This document shows positions 7,154 to 13,613 of a stretch of DNA of 14,679 bases, piece after piece. The translations under genes were made by a program, and so were the position numbers. The DNA is taken from contig JAPLFT010000216.1 in assembly GCA_026390535.1 (NCBI GenBank), forward strand, positions 1 through 14,679, written 5' to 3'. A model generated the notes under the pieces. That model saw nothing but the letters and a program-made list of their open reading frames with translations, was not told where the DNA came from and made no database searches. The stretch comes from Pseudomonadota bacterium. GTDB taxonomy: Bacteria; Bdellovibrionota; JAFGOL01. How positions within the stretch are numbered: position 1 is the stretch's first letter; each line of letters opens with the position of its first letter.

Positions 7154-7948
7154 ATGAAGAGTACTACAAATTGTCCATTATGCAAGAGTTCAAGGACCTC
7201 CGCTGTCCCTGGTTCGGATAAAGGTAAATTCAATTACAAATCCTGCACAAATTGCGGATTGATCTACGTACCAAATATAGCGCCTAAGAAAAAACTCTAT
7301 AAGTCCTACGATGGTGGACTAATTAAATCATTCAGGAGAAAAATACTATCAAGGTTCAGGAATTTTGATTCCTTTGGAAATTTCAGTAACTTCATAAAAA
7401 AAGCAGACAAAATAACGTCCATAGTAGACAAAAATATTGATAAAAACAAACAGCTCAAGTTGCTGGACATAGGATGCAACAAAGGGTTCCTGCTTTATTC
7501 CGCCATACAGAAGAATTGGGACGCGTACGGCGTGGAACTTGTTCCTGAACTTCTGATACCCTTTAAGAAAAAATATAAGGAAATGGATAAAAAAATATTT
7601 ATCGGCGGATTTGAAGATGTTTATAAGAATTTCAAGAATAATTATTTTGATGTAGTAACAGCGATCGACGTGATTGAGCATTTTGAGGATCCAAAAACGG
7701 ATTTAGAAAGGATCTATAATATACTGACCCCCGGCGGAATACTTGTCATACAAACACCGGATTCAAGCAGTGACAAAGCAAAACAAACAGGTCCAAAATG
7801 GGGCGCTCTAAAACCTTTGGAACACCTATTCCTATTCAATAAGGATAATTACAAGAGCTTGGCAAAGGATGCAGGTTTTTCAGAAATAAAGTTCTTCGAG
7901 CCATTTGAAGAAGCCGACGGTAATTTTGTTGCCATTTCAAAAAAATGA
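7154..7948 (+). CDS. class I SAM methyltransferase with N-terminal zinc ribbon
   Basis: 264 residues. Two cysteine pairs, CPLC (7-10) and CTNC (31-34), form a zinc ribbon of the type often found in front of Methyltransf_23 domains. The SAM-binding motif is LLDIGCNKG (103-111), followed by GVELV, FDVVTAIDVIEHFEDP (165-180) and LTPGGILVIQTP. PLEHLFLFNKDN (221-232) is also typical of this UbiG-like group. Related enzymes often act on sugars or lipids in surface-glycan loci, and a glycosyltransferase gene is divergent from it; the substrate is not determinable. The Shine-Dalgarno is weak (AGATAGG near 7138-7144). Its stop overlaps the MsrB-MsrA start by ATGA, so the two are co-translated. Confidence 0.9.
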   Translation: MKSTTNCPLCKSSRTSAVPGSDKGKFNYKSCTNCGLIYVPNIAPKKKLYKSYDGGLIKSFRRKILSRFRNFDSFGNFSNFIKKADKITSIVDKNIDKNKQLKLLDIGCNKGFLLYSAIQKNWDAYGVELVPELLIPFKKKYKEMDKKIFIGGFEDVYKNFKNNYFDVVTAIDVIEHFEDPKTDLERIYNILTPGGILVIQTPDSSSDKAKQTGPKWGALKPLEHLFLFNKDNYKSLAKDAGFSEIKFFEPFEEADGNFVAISKK

Positions 7949-9012
7949 AACAAAGCATTTTTTTATTTATCCTGGCCTTGTTCTCGATCTGCTCCTGTAA
8001 TGACAAACTGACGGAGGGAAAAATGGGAGAATATAAAAGGCCTTCTGAGGCAGGAATAAAAAGATCACTTACAAAAGAACAGTATGATGTAACCCAAAAA
8101 GAGGCCACAGAGGCGCCTTTTAAGAATAAGTTCTGGAACTATACGGGATCAGGGATATATGTTGATGTAGTTTCAGGTGAACCACTTTTCAGTTCGCTGG
8201 ATAAATTTGACTCCGGATGCGGCTGGCCAAGTTTTGCTAAACCAATTGAATCAAAAAATATCGTGGAAAAAGAGGATTATAAACTTTCTCAAAAAAGAAT
8301 GGAAGTACGGTCAAAAACAGCAAATTCTCATCTTGGGCATGTGTTTCACGACGGACCAGCATCCACAGGATTAAGGTACTGTATAAATTCAGCTTCATTA
8401 AGGTTCATTCCTGTCGATAAACTAAAAGAAGAAGGATACGGACAATATTTAAATCTTTTTCCGGAGGCAACCGTGAAAGGAGCAGGAACCATTACGAAAA
8501 AAACAGAGAGCACTAAAAAAATTGAGACAGCAATACTTGCAGGGGGATGTTTTTGGGGTATGGAAGAACTCTTCAGGAAAAAACCCGGCGTGATAGAAAC
8601 GACCGTAGGTTACACCGGGGGAGAAAAGGATGCTCCCGTTTATACTGAAGTCAAAACAGGAAAAACAGGGCATGCGGAAGCCATAAAAATTATTTTTGAT
8701 CCTTCAATAATAAGTTATGAGGAAATATTGAAATTTTTTTTCAAGATACACAACCCTACGACTGTGGATAGGCAGGAGAATGATATCGGATCACAGTATC
8801 GTTCCGCAATATTCTACATGGATGAAGAACAAAAAAAGACAGCTGAAAAAGTAAAAGATCTGGTTGATAGATCAGGAAAATGGGAAATGCCCATAGTCAC
8901 TCAGATAGTCCCTGCAAAAAAATTCTGGGACGCTGAAGAGTATCATCAAAAATATCTGGTAAAGTACCCTAAAGGATATAGTTGCCACTTTGTTAGAAGC
9001 ATGGAGTTTTAA
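7945..9012 (+). CDS. msrBA: bifunctional methionine sulfoxide reductase, MsrB-MsrA lipoprotein
   Basis: A 355-residue fusion that reduces both stereoisomers of methionine sulfoxide. A short signal sequence ends ...SICSC, suggesting lipidation at C18, although the Cys at -2 is unusual. The MsrB domain (about 38-160) has GCGWPSF with the resolving C92, HLGHVF, and RYCINSASLRF with the catalytic C146. Both zinc-binding CxxC pairs are missing (DVVS at 74-77, SKTAN near 123-127), as in the PilB-type zinc-free MsrB. The MsrA domain (about 195-355) has GGCFWG with catalytic C202 and a C-terminal C347 as probable resolving Cys. The B-then-A order occurs in annotated bifunctional B/A proteins. Export suggests repair of envelope proteins; electrons must come from a periplasmic thioredoxin-like donor not in this window. 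Confidence 0.95.
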   Translation: MKQSIFLFILALFSICSCNDKLTEGKMGEYKRPSEAGIKRSLTKEQYDVTQKEATEAPFKNKFWNYTGSGIYVDVVSGEPLFSSLDKFDSGCGWPSFAKPIESKNIVEKEDYKLSQKRMEVRSKTANSHLGHVFHDGPASTGLRYCINSASLRFIPVDKLKEEGYGQYLNLFPEATVKGAGTITKKTESTKKIETAILAGGCFWGMEELFRKKPGVIETTVGYTGGEKDAPVYTEVKTGKTGHAEAIKIIFDPSIISYEEILKFFFKIHNPTTVDRQENDIGSQYRSAIFYMDEEQKKTAEKVKDLVDRSGKWEMPIVTQIVPAKKFWDAEEYHQKYLVKYPKGYSCHFVRSMEF

Positions 9013-9024
9013 TTCAGACACATA

Positions 9025-9036
9025 TACAAATTTGTA
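9025..9036. promoter_or_regulatory. 12-bp perfect palindrome, candidate operator
   Basis: TACAAATTTGTA is its own reverse complement. It is centred about 57 nt upstream of the transcription start predicted from the 9053 promoter, a position typical of an activator site. A short AT-rich palindrome can also arise by chance. Confidence 0.3.
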
Positions 9037-9052
9037 AGGTAAGTTTTACATA

Positions 9053-9081
9053 TTGACAGCGACGAGAATCCTTGTTATAAT
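9053..9081 (+). promoter_or_regulatory. perfect consensus sigma70 promoter
   Basis: TTGACA (9053-9058), exactly 17 nt, TATAAT (9076-9081): both hexamers and the spacing are ideal. The expected start is near the G at 9088. It faces the 32-codon ORF at 9231, leaving a leader of about 143 nt. Confidence 0.85.
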
Positions 9082-9087
9082 ATATAA

Positions 9088-9230
9088 GCCATTTTTTCGT
9101 CTGAATGCACAAAGATGTACAGCACTAGGCATGGACCATTTTAGACTGATTTTTCCAGACAGTATCTTTGGCCGTATGAGAGTCAGGCTCATTTTTTAGA
9201 AGCACCACTTTTTTCTAAGGAGGTGACTTT
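9088..9230 (+). promoter_or_regulatory. candidate structured regulatory leader
   Basis: The predicted 5' end GCCA (9088-9091) can pair with TGGC (9169-9172), and GTCTG (9099-9103) with CAGAC (9156-9160), closing an 85-nt domain. GTCT can alternatively pair with AGAC at 9143-9146. Then come ATGAG (9176-9180) with CTCAT (9188-9192) running into a T6 tract, like a weak terminator, and TTAGAA (9196-9201) with TTCTAA (9213-9218), whose outer G-U and A-U extensions reach into the Shine-Dalgarno. The arrangement resembles a riboswitch or attenuator, but it matches none whose consensus I know. Pairings were found by eye. Confidence 0.35.
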
Positions 9231-9329
9231 ATGAAGTTTTTATTTGGACTCTTTTTAATGCCTGGAAAATTTTTGTACAACAACCCCAATTTTCAAAGGC
9301 TGATTAACAACCTGTTCACCTGTAGATAA
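9231..9329 (+). CDS. small hydrophobic protein or leader peptide, 32 residues
   Basis: The ORF begins MKFLFGLFLMPGKFLYNN and ends FTCR. AAGGAGGTGA at 9217-9226 is a near-perfect Shine-Dalgarno with 7 nt between GGAGG and the ATG, and an ideal promoter lies upstream, so translation is well supported even though the product is tiny. The first 15 residues could form a short membrane helix; the rest is polar. Its last 37 nt overlap the 3' end of the convergent GNAT gene. It may be a genuine small membrane protein, a regulatory leader peptide, or the stump of a longer gene cut off by arrival of the GNAT gene. I recognise no family. Confidence 0.5.
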   Translation: MKFLFGLFLMPGKFLYNNPNFQRLINNLFTCR

Positions 9330-9901
9330 AGGCGCACGCGCTCTTTGCTATCGCCTTTATTACCTACGACTTTAAACCCTGCTTTTTTAAACAGGGATTG
9401 GGTCCCGGTCCAAGCAAAAGCTGCGGGGATGTTCTTGCCATAGCTGTAAGGGTTTACAGGATATCCTTCAACAATTTTTGCCCCGTGTTTTTTTAGGGCT
9501 TTGAGGGCATGCTCAAGAAGAGCACTGCCCACTCCTTGTTTACGATAATCTTTTTTAATAAAAAAACAGGTAACAGACCAAACCAGATCAGCATCATCGC
9601 ACTTCAGGCTTGGTAATCTATCAAGTCGTACATAATCCGTTCGTCTATCAAAAGAGCACCAGCCTATTGGTTCATCGTCGTGATATGCTAAAATGCCATG
9701 GGCTTTTCCGCTTGTAACTAATTTCTTGAATCGTTTTTTTGTTTCTGCACCCTGGATCTTTTTCCAGTCATCATCTTTTTCTCTGCGCCAGGACATACAC
9801 CAACACCCGCCGCAGGCACCGTTTTCCCCAAAAAGTCTTTCAAGGTCAGACCATAAGGAGGGTGTTAACTCTTTTGTTTTGATATCAATGGAATTTTTCA
9901 T
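9293..9901 (-). CDS. GNAT-family N-acetyltransferase
   Basis: A 202-residue GNAT enzyme that would transfer an acetyl group from acetyl-CoA to an amine. Motif A is visible as the beta4 strand VTCFFIKKDY followed by the pyrophosphate-binding loop RKQGVG (120-125) and the helix ALLEHALKALKKHG. An N-terminal cysteine-rich CGGCWCMSWR (30-39) and IGWCSF (79-84) are characteristic of a widespread subgroup of unknown substrate. CCCTCTC at 9910-9916 on the plus strand is GAGAGGG on the coding strand, a good Shine-Dalgarno 8 nt before the ATG. The final residues NRLLISL extend past the usual end. The gene converges on the 9053 transcription unit and overlaps its small ORF. Confidence 0.9.
   Translation of the reverse strand: MKNSIDIKTKELTPSLWSDLERLFGENGACGGCWCMSWRREKDDDWKKIQGAETKKRFKKLVTSGKAHGILAYHDDEPIGWCSFDRRTDYVRLDRLPSLKCDDADLVWSVTCFFIKKDYRKQGVGSALLEHALKALKKHGAKIVEGYPVNPYSYGKNIPAAFAWTGTQSLFKKAGFKVVGNKGDSKERVRLYLQVNRLLISL
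9326..9360. terminator. hairpin at the convergent junction, possible terminator
   Basis: ATAAAGGCG (9326-9334) is the exact reverse complement of CGCCTTTAT (9352-9360), a 9-bp stem with a 17-nt loop. It contains the stop codon of the small ORF and lies inside the end of the GNAT coding sequence. No clear U-tract follows, so termination is only a possibility. Confidence 0.3.
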
Positions 9902-9943
9902 AAATTATACCCTCTCAATTCCCTAGAAATATCATAAACATAC

Positions 9944-9972
9944 TTGCATATCCACATCGTTTTGTATAGAAT
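9944..9972 (+). promoter_or_regulatory. candidate promoter for the exported-protein pair
   Basis: TTGCAT (9944-9949, 3 of 6) then 17 nt and TAGAAT (9967-9972, 5 of 6). It lies about 40 nt upstream of the 10011 start. Confidence 0.4.
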
Positions 9973-10010
9973 GCGATTATCTTGAAACACTTTTAATTAG
10001 CGAGGTTTAC

Positions 10011-10763
10011 ATGAAAAAACTTATTCTCTGCTTTATGTTATTTTCATTTTTATTCACTTCACAATCATTCGCATCACAGCCCCTGCCTAACACCAATAGA
10101 CCATTAGAGGGAGCGCTATACTGTTACTTATACACCGGGATTTTAAGCGATTGGGGTCATAATGATTATAAAAATACTTTTATTTATGAATATAACGGTG
10201 TTTCATGGCCTGAGGATAAGATACATCCATACGTAGCAGCATCTCCTTTTGAAATGGCTTCACTGGTAACTTATACGGATAGATCCCTTAACATTGGTGC
10301 AGAGGTCGGATCTCTTTATCTTGGATATTGGAATCAGGAAAAAAAGATAGAGGAAGAGTATGTGTTTGATATAGGAAAGATCAAATGTCCATTTACTCCA
10401 GGAAAACCTTGTGAAAAATATCTTCAGCTGAATATCGGTTATAGATCGTTCTTTGTCAAATTTGAGAGTAAAGAAAAACTTAATGGCACAGATCATACCG
10501 GAGAGTATTCAAGAAATGCTTACTTCATGACTGAGAAAGAAAAAAGAGACAATCGCGGCAAACTAATAGAGGTACATCCAACTAAAAATCCACACGATGC
10601 CAGTGTCCGTTATATGGTAGCTCTAAGGGCTCAACAAATGTTGAAAAATAAAAATGATAAGAAAGAAGAGAACCTTAAAGATTCATTTAAGGGTTATTGC
10701 AATCTAGAAAAACTGAAAATATGGAATAGTAACAATACTGATACCAAAGAGAACTTTCAGTAA
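10011..10763 (+). CDS. exported protein of unknown function
   Basis: 250 residues with a textbook signal peptide: MKK, a phenylalanine-rich core at residues 4-17, and a cut near SFA at residue 21. The mature protein holds four cysteines (38, 126, 134, 230) and a mix of aromatic-rich beta-like segments (ALYCYLYTG, SLYLGYW). Its C-terminal third is highly charged and lysine-rich. No family, catalytic motif or lipobox is recognised. GAGG at 10002-10005 lies 5 nt before the ATG. It is 37 nt upstream of another exported cysteine-containing protein, probably in one operon. Both genes look more AT-rich than the transporter gene that follows, which may mean later acquisition. Confidence 0.75.
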   Translation: MKKLILCFMLFSFLFTSQSFASQPLPNTNRPLEGALYCYLYTGILSDWGHNDYKNTFIYEYNGVSWPEDKIHPYVAASPFEMASLVTYTDRSLNIGAEVGSLYLGYWNQEKKIEEEYVFDIGKIKCPFTPGKPCEKYLQLNIGYRSFFVKFESKEKLNGTDHTGEYSRNAYFMTEKEKRDNRGKLIEVHPTKNPHDASVRYMVALRAQQMLKNKNDKKEENLKDSFKGYCNLEKLKIWNSNNTDTKENFQ

Positions 10764-10800
10764 GTCGTAGCTCCTATAAATTGAAGGGGGACTAAAAACC

Positions 10801-11532
10801 ATGAAAAATCTAGTTTTATTGATTTCTTTACTGTTATTTGCTTCCACGTTGTATTCAGAACCTTTTTGTGAACCTGGATTACAAACATTTTGCGGTACTG
10901 TAAATCTTGGGACTGCAGATAAACCCAATAGAATTCCTATATGGGCATGTATGTATAGAGCACCAGGTAAAGACCAACGTGGAAACTCCAAATCCGGAGA
11001 ATTTAAAAAACTCAAAATAGATAATAGTATGATTTCTATAGACCCTAAAGAACCTTCCCAGGTTCGAATTACCGCAAATAATAAGAAGTTATTAGTAAGA
11101 TTAATTTCTCTTAGTGATATTAGGGATACTGATTTGACAGTAAGCGTAATTAAAGTGGAAAAGAATGAGGATGGCAAAGATGAGGAATTTTTTGATAACC
11201 TCGCAATAATCACTTCTAGAGATAGAGATAATTACGGCGCTTTTTGCAATCATGCACCGGATATTAGATTTTTTGAAAATTATGAATTTGATTGTCCAAT
11301 ATCAAAAAATGAATGCAAAAAGTGTAAACTTAACGCCACCGTAGTAGAAAATACTATCACCAATGTGGAAGAGGTTTATGACAGATACGCCAGCGGTACT
11401 TATAAAATAAATCCTCTACAATTTGATTATTTCAATTCTATGTTCATGAAGAATTCTGACTTCAGATCTGAAACTACTATGTGTACACAAAAAGTATCTA
11501 TACAAACTGAAAAAAAATTAACGGCAAAATGA
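10801..11532 (+). CDS. exported cysteine-rich protein of unknown function
   Basis: 243 residues beginning with a signal peptide (MKNLVLLISLLLFASTLYS, cut near residue 19). The mature chain has eight cysteines (23, 31, 50, 149, 165, 172, 175, 228), an even number consistent with up to four disulfides in the periplasm or outside the cell. C165, C172 and C175 form a tight CPISKNECKKC knot. The middle section is charged with beta-like alternation. No known domain is recognised. AAGGGGG about 10 nt before the ATG is the ribosome binding site. It pairs with the preceding exported gene, and the permease start lies 4 nt after its stop. Confidence 0.75.
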   Translation: MKNLVLLISLLLFASTLYSEPFCEPGLQTFCGTVNLGTADKPNRIPIWACMYRAPGKDQRGNSKSGEFKKLKIDNSMISIDPKEPSQVRITANNKKLLVRLISLSDIRDTDLTVSVIKVEKNEDGKDEEFFDNLAIITSRDRDNYGAFCNHAPDIRFFENYEFDCPISKNECKKCKLNATVVENTITNVEEVYDRYASGTYKINPLQFDYFNSMFMKNSDFRSETTMCTQKVSIQTEKKLTAK

Positions 11533-11536
11533 TACT

Positions 11537-12841
11537 ATGGTAGTAGAAAAACTTAAAAAATCCCTATCGTTTATTGATGCAATCGCTATCGTTGTAGGTG
11601 CGATAATCGGCTCGGGTATTTTCTTAAAACCGGGAATTGTTCTTGGCAATGCGGGTTCTCCGTTTCTTGGTTTAATGGCATGGCTTTTAGGCGGTATAGT
11701 TACGCTTGCTGCAGCTCTGACGGTTGCAGAGATAGGTTCGGCCATTCCTAAAACAGGGGGAATGTACGTTTATCTTGAAGAATTATTCGGCGATGTATGG
11801 GGATTTTTGTTCGGCTGGGTACAGGTGGTAATTACCTATCCGGCGTCTGCAGGAGCCCTTGCTATTGCCTTTGCAACATTCTCGACATTTTTTATCCCGA
11901 TGAGCGGGTTTCAACAAAAATTATTGGCAATTGCCAGCATACTTTTTCTGGCTGCAATGAATATAATCGCAACAAAGTTAGGCGGTGTAATTCAGGTTGT
12001 CACAACATTCGCAAAATTATTACCTATTGCTGTTATAGTTCTTTTAGGATTAATAAAGGGGACTGCGCATAATTTTTCAGCATTCGCTTCAACTACTACC
12101 GGTGTGGGTACCGGTTTTGGAGTCGCTATACTCGGTACACTTTGGGCATACGACGGATGGATGGAGTCAACTAACATAGCGGGCGAATTAAAAGATCCCG
12201 CACGTCAGTTACCTCGCGCATTAGTCATCGGTGTAGGAATGGTCGTTATTGTATATATGCTGGTAAATATCGCGTTATTAAATGTTATGCCTTACAGCGA
12301 TATCATTACTTCAAAGAATCCGGCCTCCGACCTTGCCGTCATATTATTCGGCAGTGGTGGTGCCGTCTTTATAATAGCGGGCATAATGGTTTCTGTTTTT
12401 GGTGCAGAAAACGCTTACGTCATGACCGGCGCACGTGTTCCATTGGCGATGGGAGAACGTCGTCAATTACCTTTCCACAAATTTTTGTCTGATGTTCATC
12501 CCAAATTCAGGACCCCAACAAATGCATTATTGTTGGAAACTGTCATTACAATTATCTATATCCTGACAGGGACATTCAACACACTGACAGATATTCTTGT
12601 TTTTGTGCTCTGGATATTTTTTACTATGGGAGTGTTCTCTATTTTTATTCTTCGCAAACAACCATCTAAATATAAAGCCGTTTATAAAGTCCCATTGTAT
12701 CCCGTAATGCCTTTAATCGGCATATGGGGAGGCATTTATATCCTCTTCAGCACAGTTGTAGAACAACCCATTAATTCCATGATCGGCATTGGAATTACAC
12801 TGGCAGGATTACCGGTATTTTATTATCTGAAAAAGAAGTGA
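11537..12841 (+). CDS. APC-superfamily amino-acid permease
   Basis: A 434-residue inner-membrane transporter of the amino acid-polyamine-organocation family. The first helix carries the substrate-binding GSGIF (25-29) preceded by IVVGAIIG. Helix 2-3 features (IPKTGGMYVYLEELFG) and about twelve hydrophobic segments follow, and the length is normal. The closest resemblance by eye is to the LAT-like amino-acid exchangers, in which helix 6 begins near the LWAYDGWMES stretch seen here. The substrate cannot be assigned. There is no clear Shine-Dalgarno, and the start is only 4 nt past the preceding stop, so translation is probably coupled to the exported-protein gene. A functional link to that pair is not obvious. 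Confidence 0.92.
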   Translation: MVVEKLKKSLSFIDAIAIVVGAIIGSGIFLKPGIVLGNAGSPFLGLMAWLLGGIVTLAAALTVAEIGSAIPKTGGMYVYLEELFGDVWGFLFGWVQVVITYPASAGALAIAFATFSTFFIPMSGFQQKLLAIASILFLAAMNIIATKLGGVIQVVTTFAKLLPIAVIVLLGLIKGTAHNFSAFASTTTGVGTGFGVAILGTLWAYDGWMESTNIAGELKDPARQLPRALVIGVGMVVIVYMLVNIALLNVMPYSDIITSKNPASDLAVILFGSGGAVFIIAGIMVSVFGAENAYVMTGARVPLAMGERRQLPFHKFLSDVHPKFRTPTNALLLETVITIIYILTGTFNTLTDILVFVLWIFFTMGVFSIFILRKQPSKYKAVYKVPLYPVMPLIGIWGGIYILFSTVVEQPINSMIGIGITLAGLPVFYYLKKK

Positions 12842-12860
12842 TCCCCTACTATATAGTTGC

Positions 12861-12900
12861 TTATTTGACATCATTAAAATATCGATTTTGTCATAAATAA
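12861..12900. repeat. imperfect inverted repeat upstream of the 12943 promoter
   Basis: TTATTTGACA (12861-12870) is matched by TGTCATAAATAA (12889-12900) in inverse orientation with two extra bases, giving a 10-bp bulged stem. It could be a regulatory site or a weak hairpin closing the permease transcript; there is no U-tract. Confidence 0.25.
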
Positions 12901-12942
12901 CAAATAGATATCAACCGCTCACCTTTTAAACGCCACAATTTA

Positions 12943-12971
12943 TTGACAATTACACAATTTTATTGTATAAT
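12943..12971 (+). promoter_or_regulatory. perfect consensus sigma70 promoter
   Basis: TTGACA (12943-12948), 17 nt, TATAAT (12966-12971), with start expected near 12978. It drives the small exported protein at 13045 and predicts very high expression. Confidence 0.85.
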
Positions 12972-12976
12972 AACTT

Positions 12977-13017
12977 TTATATTCCGATATAATAAGGGAA
13001 GAAGCACTCCCAAGTGC
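12977..13017 (+). promoter_or_regulatory. two hairpins in the 5' UTR
   Basis: TTATAT (12977-12982) and ATATAA (12987-12992) close a TCCG loop of the UNCG class right at the predicted 5' end. GCACT (13004-13008) and AGTGC (13013-13017) close a CCCA loop. GGGA (12996-12999) could alternatively pair with TCCC (13008-13011). A 5'-terminal stem often protects abundant mRNAs from decay. Confidence 0.4.
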
Positions 13018-13044
13018 GGTACGTTTTATGATAAGGAGTTTGTT

Positions 13045-13512
13045 ATGAAAAAAACTTACGTGATATTGGCCTTAATCCTAATACCGTCTTTTGCATTTGC
13101 GGCTGCCGGCAACTCAGCGACTGCAACATTAAACTCGACGATGACCATTTTAACGGCGATCGGCATTACGCAACAGCAGGCAATGGTGTTTCCGACTTCG
13201 GTCAATGGTTTGAGTCCCAGTACTTGGGATACTACAATGGCATCTGCCGTAGCCGGTGGTGCAGCCGGTACGAATGGTGTACTAAGAATTACTTCTGCCG
13301 GTGGTACAGCCAGTTTAACATTAGCGGCTACTACTATAGGCGCTTACCCCATAACCTTTGCGGCACTCAGCACGCTTACCAATACTACCTCTATCGCGTT
13401 GACAGCTTCACCCCTGGATCTTACGATTAAAGGTACCATTAACGCAGGAGCTACTCCGTTCACGGCGGGAACCTTTGCCGCTACAACGGCTTGTACTATA
13501 AGTTATAAATAG
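13045..13512 (+). CDS. small exported DUF4402-like protein
   Basis: 155 residues starting at the ATG at 13045, which follows TAAGGAG at 13032-13038 and begins a standard signal peptide ending FAFA (about residue 20). Longer readings starting at 12943 would place the start codon inside the promoter. The mature protein is almost entirely Ala, Thr, Gly, Ser, Leu and Ile, with very few charges. Its short beta strands end in ACTISYK, and there is an LxxTxxIxxxxGIT(x)nF-like opening. This resembles the immunoglobulin-like DUF4402 or pilin/coat-type secreted proteins, a call of moderate confidence. The promoter and 5' UTR suggest it is abundant, for example as a surface fibre or coat subunit. No chaperone or usher gene is nearby. 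Confidence 0.75.
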   Translation: MKKTYVILALILIPSFAFAAAGNSATATLNSTMTILTAIGITQQQAMVFPTSVNGLSPSTWDTTMASAVAGGAAGTNGVLRITSAGGTASLTLAATTIGAYPITFAALSTLTNTTSIALTASPLDLTIKGTINAGATPFTAGTFAATTACTISYK

Positions 13513-13613
13513 TTCGCTATACTTCATTAATAATCATATATCCTGCTTTCCCCTGTATTTTATTTATCTATTTGTTGTGTTATAAGATGACCATTAATTA
13601 AGGAGAAATAAAA

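Noticed and set aside
9231..9275. The MPGKF in the 32-codon ORF recalls the C-terminus of KdpF (potassium pump subunit).
   Set aside because: The spacing and surrounding residues do not fit and no kdpABC genes follow.
10704..11213. A 169-codon open frame on the minus strand opposite the two exported-protein genes.
   Set aside because: It spans the junction of two better supported genes, has no ribosome binding site and reads as antisense of AT-rich coding sequence.
12865..12897. A TTGACA at 12865-12870 as another promoter.
   Set aside because: No acceptable -10 hexamer lies 16-18 nt downstream; the perfect promoter at 12943 is sufficient.
12943..13044. Reading the small exported protein as a 189-residue product from a TTG at 12943.
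   Set aside because: That TTG is the first three bases of the -35 hexamer and precedes the transcription start; the ATG at 13045 has a Shine-Dalgarno and begins the signal peptide.
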